Shown: positions 49,379 through 58,420 of the stretch, one piece after another | Numbering within the stretch: position 1 is the first letter of the stretch | Layout: every line of letters starts with the position of its first letter | NCBI GenBank assembly: GCA_944319915.1 | Contig: CALUEY010000004.1 | Coordinates: forward strand, 1-64,000 | DNA length: 64,000 bases | Reading direction: 5' to 3' | Source of the DNA: an uncultured Prevotella sp. | Lineage (GTDB): Bacteria > Bacteroidota > Bacteroidia > Bacteroidales > Bacteroidaceae | Position numbers and translations under genes: made by a program | Notes under the pieces: model-generated | Database searches by the model: none | What the model was told of the DNA's origin: nothing | The model's input: only the letters and a program-made list of their open reading frames with translations

Positions 49379-50968
49379 ATGAGCGGAACTGCACAACCCA
49401 TGCCTTTCTCCATGCCGATGTTCAGGAGTTTTATCCCTGAACGGATGCGGCCTTGGATATATGTATTCATCGCTGCCACTTTCCAGCTTTCCGGCGGGCT
49501 TTACCTGGGCACACTGAACCAAATGATGGGCGAGACGGCCCTGATGAGGGAAGACCTCCTGATGTGCCTTTACGCGAACTTGGCAGGAATGGCCATTTAT
49601 TTCCCCTTGCTGTTCCGCATGAAGTTCCGTTTCACCAACAAGACGCTGTTGTGTGGAGCTGCTACCGGGGTATTGCTCTGCAATTTGGTTGCGCCGCATG
49701 TCACTTTCTTTCCGTTGCTTTGGCTGGTATGCTTCATTGAAGGTATGTGCAAGATACAAGGCACGTTTGAATGTATGTCGAACATCCAGCTTTGGATGAG
49801 TCCGACACGCGACTTCACCGTGTTCTTCCCAGTGCTGCACATCATCATCTTAGGTAGTATGCAACTGTCTGATTTGTTGGCCACTTATCTGATGTATTAC
49901 TACCATTGGGACTATATGCAGTTGTTCGTCTGCGGCATCATGATGGCAGACTTGCTGATATTGACAGTCTGCACGCGCCATTTCCGTATGTTCAAGAAAT
50001 TCCCCCTGTTCGGCATCGATTGGCTGGGAGCGGTGCTTTGGGCGGCATTTGCCTTGGAGGTAACGTTTGTTTTCAACTATGGCGATTATTACGACTGGTG
50101 GAACAGCCCGGTCATCCGCAGGGTCAGCCTTTCAGCAGCCGTTACGCTCGTATTTTGTTTGGGGCGTATGTTCTCCATCCGCCATCCGTACCTTGAGCCC
50201 GAGATGTGGACATACCGTTATTTGGCTCCGATTCTTGTGTTGGTCGCCTTGGTGGAAATGTTGCTTGCCACCGAGCATGTATTGGAAGAAACATTCCTTG
50301 AGGGCGTGATGCATTACGGCACGATGACCGTCGTGCAGTTGGATTGGCCTGTGCTTGCCGGGTGCCTTGCCGGATGCTTGTTTTCCTATTGGTGGATGCA
50401 CATCAGGCATTTCAACTATCTGCGGCTGATAATCATAGGGCTGGCAGGAGTGATGCTTTATCTTCTCGGCTACTATTTCACGGTTTCAAGCTGCATTCAT
50501 GTCTCCCAGCTGTATCTGCCGATGGCTTGCCGTGGGTTCGGGTATGCCGTGTTGAGCGTGGCCTTCCTGACCTGCGCGGAAGAAATAATGAGCTTCCAGC
50601 ATTTCTTCCAATCCCTTGCCGTGTTCCAAATGCTCCACATGGTCATGGGCGGTGTGATAGGCGCTGCCATTTACACCCGTGGCCTGAAATATTATATTCC
50701 CGACAACATGGCACGGTATGGGGCGGCGATAGACAATGTGGCTGCCAATGAAATGCCGGTGAACATCCCGCATTTTATGGAGATGTTCACGTCGCAAATG
50801 ACTGAAATCAGCATAAAGCAGATGTATGGTTGGGCTGCATACGCCTGTATCTTCCTGTTTTTGCTGTTTCTGTTGTACGATGCTCCGATACGCAGGGAAC
50901 TCAAGCAGATGCCGAGCTGGCAGAAAATAAGGCAGAAGATTGCCGAATCTTTTGCTGATAAAAAGTGA
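49379..50968 (+). CDS. EmrB-like MFS efflux permease
   Basis: A 529-residue inner-membrane protein with about fourteen hydrophobic helices, the DHA2 size class. It lies directly after the adaptor gene, so it is likely the proton-driven pump of the complex. Its sequence is divergent: the usual EmrB N-terminal D-x-T-I-V-N-V-A-L-P motif is replaced by LYLGTLNQMMGETALMRED. The substrate is unknown; drugs, bile salts or fatty acids are the usual ones for the family. The C-terminal end is basic. Confidence 0.88.
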   Translation: MSGTAQPMPFSMPMFRSFIPERMRPWIYVFIAATFQLSGGLYLGTLNQMMGETALMREDLLMCLYANLAGMAIYFPLLFRMKFRFTNKTLLCGAATGVLLCNLVAPHVTFFPLLWLVCFIEGMCKIQGTFECMSNIQLWMSPTRDFTVFFPVLHIIILGSMQLSDLLATYLMYYYHWDYMQLFVCGIMMADLLILTVCTRHFRMFKKFPLFGIDWLGAVLWAAFALEVTFVFNYGDYYDWWNSPVIRRVSLSAAVTLVFCLGRMFSIRHPYLEPEMWTYRYLAPILVLVALVEMLLATEHVLEETFLEGVMHYGTMTVVQLDWPVLAGCLAGCLFSYWWMHIRHFNYLRLIIIGLAGVMLYLLGYYFTVSSCIHVSQLYLPMACRGFGYAVLSVAFLTCAEEIMSFQHFFQSLAVFQMLHMVMGGVIGAAIYTRGLKYYIPDNMARYGAAIDNVAANEMPVNIPHFMEMFTSQMTEISIKQMYGWAAYACIFLFLLFLLYDAPIRRELKQMPSWQKIRQKIAESFADKK

Positions 50969-51302
50969 AAAAGTCCATGAACTCATTTGAACTTTTATGA
51001 TGGAGCTGAAAGCCATTCCCAAGGATGTTTACTCCCGGAGCATGACAGACCATTTCGGTAAACGCCGGAGACACAACGCCACGGCTGACGTTGTGAGGGA
51101 GTATGGCTTGTGTTTTATGTGTTAAAGGACTGGTGCTTTTCGTCTTTCGGTTTCTTTCAGCCTGGCTGCGTGATTGTTTGGTTAAACAATCCCAAACAAG
51201 TAATCGTGGGCGCAACATCGGTAATTGGGTTATGCCATAAGTCGCGGGAATGTTGTAATTTTGCAGCGTGAAACAAGCAAAATCACGAAAACGATACAGA
51301 CT
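50969..51302. other. Intergenic region, no gene
   Basis: 334 bases between two plus-strand genes. It holds a -7 element TAATTTTG at 51256-51263, which would serve the DUF3737 gene. No repeat or RNA structure was recognised in the rest. Confidence 0.5.
51256..51263 (+). promoter_or_regulatory. -7 element of the DUF3737 gene
   Basis: TAATTTTG, 39 bases before the ATG at 51303; transcription would begin near 51270. Confidence 0.6.
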
Positions 51303-52163
51303 ATGAAGACTATCAGCAACACCGAGTTCGGAGGCGAGCGCCCGCTGTTCGCCTCGCACGACCTGCACCTTGACAACGTTACCATACGCGAGGGCGAGTC
51401 GGCCATAAAGGAGTGCAGCAACATCGTGGCCACCAACTGCCGCTTTGAGGGCAACTACCCCTTCTGGCACGTGCACGGCTTCACCATCGACCGCTGCTAC
51501 TTCGACGTTGGTGGCCGCTCGGCCCTGTGGTACTCTGACCACCTTACGATGCGCGACACGAAGATTGACGCTCCGAAGATGTTCCGCGAGATGGAGGAGC
51601 TTGACCTTGAGAACGTTGAGATGACCGATGCCGACGAGGTGTTCTGGCGGTGCAAGGGCATAAGGGCCAAGAACCTTAGGCTGCATGGCGGCACTTACCC
51701 CTTCATGTTCAGCAGTGACATACGCATTGACGGGCTGGAGAGCGACAGCAAGTATGTTTTCCAGTATGCCAAGAACGTGGAGCTGCGCAACGCCCGCATC
51801 ACCACCAAGGACGCATTCTGGGAGGTGGATAACGTCACCGTGTACGATTCTGAGCTCAACGGCGAGTACATTGGATGGCACTCGCGGGGGCTGCGCCTCG
51901 TGAACTGCCACATCACGGGTGAGCAGCCGCTCTGCTACGCCCACGACCTGGTGCTGGAGAACTGCACCTTCGGCCCCGACTGCGACCGCGCCTTTGAGTA
52001 CTCCACGCTGCAGGCCGACATTCGCGGGGCCATTACCAACATAAAGAACCCCACGTCGGGGCGCATCGTGGCCGACGGGATAGGCTCCGTAACCATCGAC
52101 GAGAACATCCGCCAGCCCGCTGACTGCGTGATTGAGGTGCGTGGCGCAGGCCAGGCCCGGTAA
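51303..52163 (+). CDS. DUF3737 family right-handed beta-helix protein
   Basis: About 286 residues without signal peptide, so cytosolic. The sequence consists of repeated short strands of the form xxVTIxxxE/DxxI, for example LDNVTIREGESAIKECSNI, DLENVEMTDADEVFWRC and LRNARITTKDAFWEVDN, which fit a parallel beta-helix. It belongs to the DUF3737 family, whose function is unknown. The start at 51303 (MKTISNTEFGGERPLF) is the usual family start and lies after the promoter; the earlier ATG at 51225 is upstream of the -7 element. Confidence 0.88.
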   Translation: MKTISNTEFGGERPLFASHDLHLDNVTIREGESAIKECSNIVATNCRFEGNYPFWHVHGFTIDRCYFDVGGRSALWYSDHLTMRDTKIDAPKMFREMEELDLENVEMTDADEVFWRCKGIRAKNLRLHGGTYPFMFSSDIRIDGLESDSKYVFQYAKNVELRNARITTKDAFWEVDNVTVYDSELNGEYIGWHSRGLRLVNCHITGEQPLCYAHDLVLENCTFGPDCDRAFEYSTLQADIRGAITNIKNPTSGRIVADGIGSVTIDENIRQPADCVIEVRGAGQAR

Positions 52164-52215
52164 CGGTGCCGTGCCTGCACTGGCGGCCTTGGCCGCTCTA
52201 TGCGGTGAGACAAGC

Positions 52216-52258
52216 ACCGGCCCGGATTGACTCTTTTGGGGCAATCCGGGCCGGTTTT
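52216..52258 (+). terminator. Terminator of the DUF3737 gene
   Basis: 14-bp arms (52216-52229 and 52242-52255, ACCGGCCCGGATTG and complement) with a 12-nt loop, followed by TTT. Confidence 0.75.
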
Positions 52259-52276
52259 CGGTTGGGCAGCGCGGCG

Positions 52277-52828
52277 TTATCTTGCTGCTGGCACAGCAAT
52301 GGCGGCCGGTTCCTTGTCTTCCCCGCTATTTATGCTGTCGTTATGGGTGGCGGCGCGCGTGGCCCAGTCGCTCCATCCGCCTATCTTCACGAGGTCGAAC
52401 GCGGCGAGGGTGCGCCCCGTGTCCCAGTCGTCGAAGTAGCCGCGGAAGCGTTGGCCGCTGCCCACGTGGTATAGCTCGTAGTCGCGTATGATTACGCGGT
52501 AGCCGTCGTAGTAGTCGAGCAGTATGCGCCCGTTGCGCACTTCCCAGTCGAACTCCACGTCGTATGCATAGCCCGTGCGCCGGTTGTAGTCTATCTCGCG
52601 GCCATATCCGCCTGAGGCGAAGTCGCCGTCCTGCACGAACCATATCTCCGTGTCCCAGCTGTCATAGCCTCCGTAGCGGTCTGAGTAGTAGTCGCCCTCT
52701 ATGCTTCCCTGCCAGTAGCCGTTGAGGTCGTAGGCCTGCTGCGTGTCGTCGTCGGTGCACGAGGCCATCGCCACGGCGGCTATTATGGCCATGAGCGTTG
52801 CCCTTAGATAGTGTGTTGTCTTGTTCAT
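52277..52828 (-). CDS. Small lipoprotein of unknown function
   Basis: About 183 residues. The signal ends in a lipobox (VAMASC) followed by TDDD. The mature part is rich in Tyr, Asp, Gly and Trp (DLNGYWQGSIEGDYYSD, IWFVQDGDFASGG), suggesting a small beta-barrel or lipocalin-like fold, but no family is certain. A start at 52858 is excluded because it overlaps the promoter; 52828 gives a standard signal. It has its own promoter and is not clearly part of the downstream operon. Confidence 0.75.
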   Translation of the reverse strand: MNKTTHYLRATLMAIIAAVAMASCTDDDTQQAYDLNGYWQGSIEGDYYSDRYGGYDSWDTEIWFVQDGDFASGGYGREIDYNRRTGYAYDVEFDWEVRNGRILLDYYDGYRVIIRDYELYHVGSGQRFRGYFDDWDTGRTLAAFDLVKIGGWSDWATRAATHNDSINSGEDKEPAAIAVPAAR

Positions 52829-52855
52829 AAGCGTTGGTAGGTTTTTGTCTGTTTG

Positions 52856-52863
52856 CAAAGTTA
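52856..52863 (-). promoter_or_regulatory. -7 element of the lipoprotein gene
   Basis: The minus strand reads TAACTTTG, 27 bases before the ATG at 52828. Confidence 0.6.
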
Positions 52864-52896
52864 ATGAAAAAATCCGGCTTGCCGATGGAGAAAAGC

Positions 52897-54240
52897 CTAT
52901 TTGTCGGTAGGCAAATCCCTATCGCCGATGTTTTTCTCCGATTCATCGCCACTGGAGCCGGGCTTGCCGAAGTCGGGGTCTATCTTGAGGAATGCCGTCA
53001 CGATGAACGTCATCGCGCACGCAGCCATGACGATGATGAAGAACGTGCGGTAGCCCACGGCCTCCTGCAGCGCTCCGGCGAAGAGGCCCGGAATCATCAT
53101 CGAGAGAGCCATGAAGGCCGTGCAGAGTGCGTAGTGGGCAGTTTTGTGCTCGCCACGGCTGTAGTAGATGAGGTAGAGCATGTAGGCCGAGAAGCCGAAG
53201 CCGTAGCCGAACTGCTCCACGAACACGCAGGCGTTGATGACAAAAAGGCTCTCGGGCATGGCGTAGCTCAGGTAAACGTATACGGCGTCGGGCAGGGTTA
53301 TTGCGCACACCATGGGCCACAGCCACCGCTTCAGCCCGTCGCGACCGGCTGCCATGCCGCCCAGTATGCCGCCCAGCGTCAGGCCTATCACGCCCACAGT
53401 TCCCTGCACAAGTCCGTATTCGGCGGGCGAGAGGCCAAGCCCGCCGTTGTGTCCGGCATCGATGAGGAACAGGGCCGACACCTTGGCCAGCAGCCCCTCG
53501 GGCATGCGGTAGAACAGCATGAAGCATATGCCCGCCACCACCTGCGGCTTCATGAAGAATGTCTTGACCGTAAGCCCCAGCTCGCGTGCCAGGCCGGCAG
53601 CCCCTCCCGCGTGGCGTTCGCCGTCTTCGGCAGGCCGCGGCAGCGCCCAGCTGTGGTATAGCCAGAGGGCAATGAACAAGCCTGCCATGAAGTAGAACAT
53701 CAGGCTCCAGGAGTATCTCACGCTGCGGGTGAGCACCTCAAGGTTGCCCGCAATCATCACGAGCACCCCTTGGCCGAAGATGGTGGCTATGCGGTAGAAC
53801 GTGGAGCGTATGCCCACGAACCACGCCTGGTGGTGCTGGTCAAGCCCGAGCATGTAGAAACCATCGGCTGCTATGTCGTGCGTGGCGCTCGAAAAGGCCA
53901 TCAGCCAGAAGAAGAACAGCGAGCCTTGCAGCCACCACGAGGCCGGGATGGTGAACGCCACGCCGCCCAGGGCCGCGCCCACGAGCAGCTGCATGGCCAG
54001 TATCCACCACCGTTTGGTCTTGATTATGTCTACGAACGGGCTCCAGAACGGCTTTATCACCCACGGCAGGTAGAGCCACGATGTGTAGAGGGTGATTTCC
54101 GCGTTCGACAGGCCCAGCCGCTTGTACATTATGAGCGAGATGGTCATCACGGCCACGTAGGGTATCCCCTCGGCAAAGTAGAGCGATGGAACCCATGCCC
54201 AGGGATTGCGCCTTGCAGGCGCCTTTGCTGTTGTTTTCAT
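52897..54240 (-). CDS. AmpG-like MFS permease
   Basis: A 447-residue transporter with twelve helices. SLYFAEGIPYVAVMTISLIMYKRLGLS and WLYLPWVIKPFWSPFVD are characteristic of AmpG and its SLC33-like relatives, and SSATHDIAADGF corresponds to the family AxxDIAxDG motif. AmpG imports anhydro-muropeptides for recycling. The adjacent upstream gene (same strand, 30 bases away) carries a SpoIID/LytB domain, which supports a role in cell-wall recycling. It could instead import another small glycan. Confidence 0.85.
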   Translation of the reverse strand: MKTTAKAPARRNPWAWVPSLYFAEGIPYVAVMTISLIMYKRLGLSNAEITLYTSWLYLPWVIKPFWSPFVDIIKTKRWWILAMQLLVGAALGGVAFTIPASWWLQGSLFFFWLMAFSSATHDIAADGFYMLGLDQHHQAWFVGIRSTFYRIATIFGQGVLVMIAGNLEVLTRSVRYSWSLMFYFMAGLFIALWLYHSWALPRPAEDGERHAGGAAGLARELGLTVKTFFMKPQVVAGICFMLFYRMPEGLLAKVSALFLIDAGHNGGLGLSPAEYGLVQGTVGVIGLTLGGILGGMAAGRDGLKRWLWPMVCAITLPDAVYVYLSYAMPESLFVINACVFVEQFGYGFGFSAYMLYLIYYSRGEHKTAHYALCTAFMALSMMIPGLFAGALQEAVGYRTFFIIVMAACAMTFIVTAFLKIDPDFGKPGSSGDESEKNIGDRDLPTDK

Positions 54241-54270
54241 CAGTGTGGTGAGTGTTTGGGGGCGTTCTGC

Positions 54271-57200
54271 TTAATAAATCTTCTTTATCTCGGCTCCTCG
54301 GTAATAGTGGAGCAGTATGCGGTCGTAGGCATATCCGCGCTCGCCCATCATGGCTGCGCCTATCTGGCAGAGGCCAACGCCGTGGCCCCAGCCAGCGCCG
54401 GTGAGGGTGAAGCGGGCAGGTATGCCGTTGGCCACGCCCTCCTTGTTTACAACGAACGCGCTGCTGTATAGGTGGCTGTGGCTCAGGGCGCGGCGTATTT
54501 CCAGCTCCTTGCCTATGGTGAGCTGCCATTTTGTGCCTACAATCTTCAGCTTCCATATGCGTCCGCTCTTGCCCCTGGCCACTGGGATGAGGTCGGTTAT
54601 CGCGCCGAAGTCGCAGCCGAGGCGTTCGGCCAGCAGTTCGGCCAGCTCAGCCTGGGTGTATTCAACGTGCCAGCGGTAGAAGTCGGGCGTTTCCTGGTCG
54701 TAGTCGTTGAGCACTTGCGAGAGCACGCTGCGGTCGCTGGTGTTGCAGAACGATGGCGGGGCGGAGCGTATCCAGCGTTCGGCCTCGGCCTCGCAGGTGA
54801 GGTCGGGCAGCTGTGCCGAGCCGCCGTCGCGCACCGCCACGAGGTATGGCTTGGGCGAGTCTTCCCAGCAGTATTGGAACTCCTCTGTCACGCCGCCGCA
54901 GCACTTGCTGAAGCGCGCATCGCATATCTCGCCGCCGTAGGCCAGCACCTGGCCCCTGGTGGCCTTTACGGCATCGGCCACGGCGGGCCTGCCAGCCCGC
55001 GTTATGCCTTGGTATCGCTGGCAGTGGTCGTCGGCGCATACGTCGAATATGGTGTGGTCCTCGCGGTCGTGCCACTTTATCAGCTCGCCGTCATGCTTGG
55101 CAAACGAGAAGAACCCGCCCGTGCCGCCCGGATGCCTGCGCCGTTTGTCCATCTGCGCGAGCAGCCAGCTGCGCGATATCACGGCGTGGGCCTTTAGCAG
55201 TTCGGCCGATGAGGTGGCGCGCATCTCGCTCGATATTACGCTTGTAAGGTACTCTTCTACCGGCAGGTGGTTGATGGCGGTTATGTTGTCGGCTTCAACC
55301 ACGAGCTGGAGCGAGCCTCTGAACGTCTGCGTCTCCTTGCGCTCCCAGTGGAAGCCCGCGCCTATGGTGACATCGTGGAGCGCGAACGAAGCCTCGGCCG
55401 ATAGCGGGGTGAACGTTAGCTCGCGCCACTGGTTGCCCCGCCATGCTATACCGCCTTCGGATAGCTCCACGCGCTGCCGCCCCTCGATGGTTGCGCCCTT
55501 GGCTGAGTGGGGGCCGTTGAGGGTGAACTCGATGCACTTGCGGCTCATTATCCCTACCGATACGTTGGGTTCCTCAATGCTTGCTGATGCGTCATGGCGG
55601 GCTGGCGCTGCGGCCTTAACGCCCTCTATAATGGCGGCCACCTCGCTGCCCGTGCACGAAACCTCGCGCAATATTGCTGCTGCGGCCTCGGGCGTGAGCT
55701 TGTCGAAGTCCTCTTGGCGCGGCGTTATTATCAGTCCGCTCATGTCGAGCGCGCCCGGGCTGACGAGCAGTTGCTCCCCGCCGGATGCGTAATAGCAGTC
55801 GGGGCGGTGCTTGCGGCGCGGGAACACCACCGATAGGATGTAGCTGCCTCCTTGCCAGCAAACTATGTTCATCATCGGCTCGCTTTCGCCCTGCCGTTGC
55901 GGAAGGGCATCGTAGAGCGTGGCGAAGAGCCGCCGCCCGTCGTTGCAGTCATGTGAGCGTATTAGGAATGCTGCGCAGGGATAGTCGGCCATGAGCCAGA
56001 TGCCCGTGCCGTCGGCTTCGGGCAGCACCGGCGCAAGGTTACGGCTAAGTCTCGGCCATGCGGCCTGCAGCGGCAGCTGGGCGCCCGCCACGGCCTGGAA
56101 GTGTGCATGGTCGGGCGCGGAAGCCCCACATAGTGGCCCGTTGTAGAACACCGTCAGCCCCCTGTGAGCCTCAAGCAGGCTCAGCATCTGGCCGTAGCGC
56201 TCCTTGATGGCCTGCGGCTCGTGGCGCAGCGAGGGTATGGTGAAGTGCATGGGCATTATGGGGTAGGGGTTTACGAGCAGCTCATGGCCATCGGCAGCGG
56301 GTGCCGAAACCTGCTCTTTCGGCCTGTTTTGCGCGCAGAGGAAGCACGGGCGGGCGCTTACCGAAGCCTTGTCTGTTTTCGCCCCGGTGGAGGCTATGCG
56401 GGCAGGGTTGTGCTGTGCCACGAGCGTCATGGTGTCGCAGGGCAGCTCGCGGGTTTCGGCCTCGGCCAGTTGGCGGTAGTGTCGCCGGGCCTCGGGCCAC
56501 GTGGCTATCTGGCGGTCGAAGAACCTTTGCAGGCTGTCGGTTTCGGTGCGGTCGGCCTTTCCGGCGTTTATTTGCTTCCGCGCCTGTATTTCCATGGTGC
56601 GCAGGCGGTCTTTGTACAGGTTGTTGGCGTTCACCTTTTCTATTGGCAGTGCCGAGTCGCTGTTGCCCTCCCACCGGCGGCAGAGGTACAACTCATCGAA
56701 GATGCGGCCTATGCGGTAGTGGCGCGAGAAACGCAGGCCCATGGCGTAGTCCTCGCCGTAGCTCGTGTTGGGCATTGGCGTCTGCCTGAGCAGCGGCGTG
56801 AAGAAAGCCCTTGGTGCGCCGAGCCCGTTGATCCGCAGCGCATTGTTGGCCCCGTTGTCGTCGGTCCACTCAGTGTGGGCTATCAGTCCGGGCGGCAGCG
56901 TGCCGAGGTTGAAGTCGCACATACGGTAAGAGCCAATCACCATGGCGGCCCGTTGCTCGCGGAAGGCGTCGACCATGCGCTGCAGCGTGGCGGGCGAACT
57001 GTAGAGGTCGTCGCTGTCGAGCTGCACCGCAAAGCGGCCGCAGCGGCAGTCGCGCACAGCCATGTTCCAGCATCCGCCTATGCCGAGGTCGGTGCGCTGA
57101 GGCACTATGTGGATTAGGCGTGGGTCGCTTACGGCCTGGAGCAGTTGGGTGGTGCCGTCGGTGGAGTGGTTGTCAACCACTATCACGTTGAAGCTGAAGC

Positions 57201-58032
57201 TGGCTTGCTGCCCCAGTGCGCTCTTTACGGCGTCCATTATGGTGCGTTGGCGGTTCTTCACAGGTATTATCACCGATGCCTCCACGGGGAAATGCTGCTC
57301 GTCGAAGTTGGGCTCGAGATAGCTGGCCGTGTCGGCCAGTGCGCCGATGTCGGCCAGGTGGGCCGTGGCGGCCTGCTCCATCTCCACTTGCACGTTGCGG
57401 TTGGCAGGGTTTACGTAGTCAAACTGCCTCACCCCGCTGGCCCTCGTGTCGGCCTCGCCCTCGGTGTAGAGGCACTCGCCAAGGTGGAAAATGCTGCCCT
57501 CGCGGCTGAGGAACAGCCTCAGGTCGTAGAGCCCTGCATATACATAATGTGGCCCCGCAGCCCTCAGCGAGGCATACTTGCGCAGCAAGTCGGCACGGAA
57601 GAGCATCACCGGGCCAAAGTCGAAGTCGTCGCGTATGCTGCCCTCTTGGTAGTCGATGGCGGGGTGGGGCGTGGCCTTGTCGCCGTTGGCCACCGTATGG
57701 TCGGCGTAAACCATGGCTGCGCCGGAGTCCTCAGCCACCATGGCCATGCGCTCCACGGCACCCTCGCCCAAGCTCACTGCCCCGCCCTTGGTGCAGAGCA
57801 GGGCGTAGTCGGCCTCGGTCATGCCCGCCACTGCCCCTATGGCGTCGCTCCCGGTGGCGGTGCTCACGGCCACGGCCCGGCATTCCTCGGGCAGCGTTTC
57901 GCTCTCGTCGGCCCCGTCGGGCAGCAAGAGCGTTATCTTCCCCACGGCCGGGCAGTCGCTGAGCCGTGCCACGAGCGGGGCGGCCTCGGCGGCGCACTGG
58001 CAAGCAAGGAAGCAGTCTGTCTTGATTGTCAT
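54271..58032 (-). CDS. Multidomain protein: GT2-like + DUF4922 + SpoIID/LytB
   Basis: A 1253-residue protein without clear signal peptide. Residues 1-230 resemble a degenerate GT2 module (AMVYADH, PVMLFRADLLRKY). Residues 250-480 are a full GT2 domain (ASVIIPVKNRQRTIMDAV, DSDD in QLDSDDLY near 338). Residues 520-850 match DUF4922, a HIT/GalT-like fold with HAHFQ near 646. Residues 880-1250 are SpoIID/LytB (VISSEMRATSSAELLKAHAV, GWGHGVGLCQIGA), which acts on peptidoglycan glycan or stem in other systems. It is probably cotranscribed with the AmpG-like permease. A role in cell-wall recycling or modification is inferred. Confidence 0.85.
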   Translation of the reverse strand: MTIKTDCFLACQCAAEAAPLVARLSDCPAVGKITLLLPDGADESETLPEECRAVAVSTATGSDAIGAVAGMTEADYALLCTKGGAVSLGEGAVERMAMVAEDSGAAMVYADHTVANGDKATPHPAIDYQEGSIRDDFDFGPVMLFRADLLRKYASLRAAGPHYVYAGLYDLRLFLSREGSIFHLGECLYTEGEADTRASGVRQFDYVNPANRNVQVEMEQAATAHLADIGALADTASYLEPNFDEQHFPVEASVIIPVKNRQRTIMDAVKSALGQQASFSFNVIVVDNHSTDGTTQLLQAVSDPRLIHIVPQRTDLGIGGCWNMAVRDCRCGRFAVQLDSDDLYSSPATLQRMVDAFREQRAAMVIGSYRMCDFNLGTLPPGLIAHTEWTDDNGANNALRINGLGAPRAFFTPLLRQTPMPNTSYGEDYAMGLRFSRHYRIGRIFDELYLCRRWEGNSDSALPIEKVNANNLYKDRLRTMEIQARKQINAGKADRTETDSLQRFFDRQIATWPEARRHYRQLAEAETRELPCDTMTLVAQHNPARIASTGAKTDKASVSARPCFLCAQNRPKEQVSAPAADGHELLVNPYPIMPMHFTIPSLRHEPQAIKERYGQMLSLLEAHRGLTVFYNGPLCGASAPDHAHFQAVAGAQLPLQAAWPRLSRNLAPVLPEADGTGIWLMADYPCAAFLIRSHDCNDGRRLFATLYDALPQRQGESEPMMNIVCWQGGSYILSVVFPRRKHRPDCYYASGGEQLLVSPGALDMSGLIITPRQEDFDKLTPEAAAAILREVSCTGSEVAAIIEGVKAAAPARHDASASIEEPNVSVGIMSRKCIEFTLNGPHSAKGATIEGRQRVELSEGGIAWRGNQWRELTFTPLSAEASFALHDVTIGAGFHWERKETQTFRGSLQLVVEADNITAINHLPVEEYLTSVISSEMRATSSAELLKAHAVISRSWLLAQMDKRRRHPGGTGGFFSFAKHDGELIKWHDREDHTIFDVCADDHCQRYQGITRAGRPAVADAVKATRGQVLAYGGEICDARFSKCCGGVTEEFQYCWEDSPKPYLVAVRDGGSAQLPDLTCEAEAERWIRSAPPSFCNTSDRSVLSQVLNDYDQETPDFYRWHVEYTQAELAELLAERLGCDFGAITDLIPVARGKSGRIWKLKIVGTKWQLTIGKELEIRRALSHSHLYSSAFVVNKEGVANGIPARFTLTGAGWGHGVGLCQIGAAMMGERGYAYDRILLHYYRGAEIKKIY

Positions 58033-58057
58033 GTGTGTAATCTTGGTTAATTTGCCA

Positions 58058-58089
58058 CAAAGTTACGAAATAATGCTGTAAGATACAAA
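58058..58089 (-). promoter_or_regulatory. Promoter of the multidomain SpoIID gene
   Basis: On the minus strand TTTG (58086-58089), a 20-base spacer, TAACTTTG (58058-58065); the ATG follows at 58032. Confidence 0.8.
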
Positions 58090-58252
58090 TAATGCTTGGC
58101 TAAAGAGCCGGGGATAAGTAGATGTTCAAAATTAATTGCCATCAAATTGTGCGCTATTTAGGAGGTGCAGGCCAAAGCCCGAAGAGGGAGCGTGGCGGGC
58201 TACACTACCGATGAGGCTTTGGCCTGCAGCCCTGAAGAGCGCGCAAGATGGT

Positions 58253-58328
58253 GGCAAAGATAATGCAAGCGAGTGGAAAGAGAGCTTGCTCACTTTCCCG
58301 AGCGCAGCTTATCTTCTGCAAAGATATG
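58253..58328. repeat. Dispersed intergenic repeat, single unit
   Basis: Matches the 66-bp units at 45983-46115: GCAAAGATAATGCAAGCGAG, GAGAGCTTGCTCACTTTC, CGAGCGCAGCTTATCTTCTG and CAAAGATATGG. It lies between the divergent SpoIID and dehydrogenase-fold genes. The rest of the 388-base gap holds the two promoters. Confidence 0.65.
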
Positions 58329-58360
58329 GAGAGCATCTTAAATATATGGTATCTATTAAT

Positions 58361-58389
58361 TTTGAATAGCTATTTTATCGCTATCTTTG
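58361..58389 (+). promoter_or_regulatory. Promoter of the D-2-hydroxyacid dehydrogenase-like gene
   Basis: TTTG (58361-58364), a 17-base spacer, TATCTTTG (58382-58389); the ATG is at 58421. Confidence 0.65.
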
Positions 58390-58420
58390 CATTACATTTT
58401 AGTATACATACAGATAAGTT

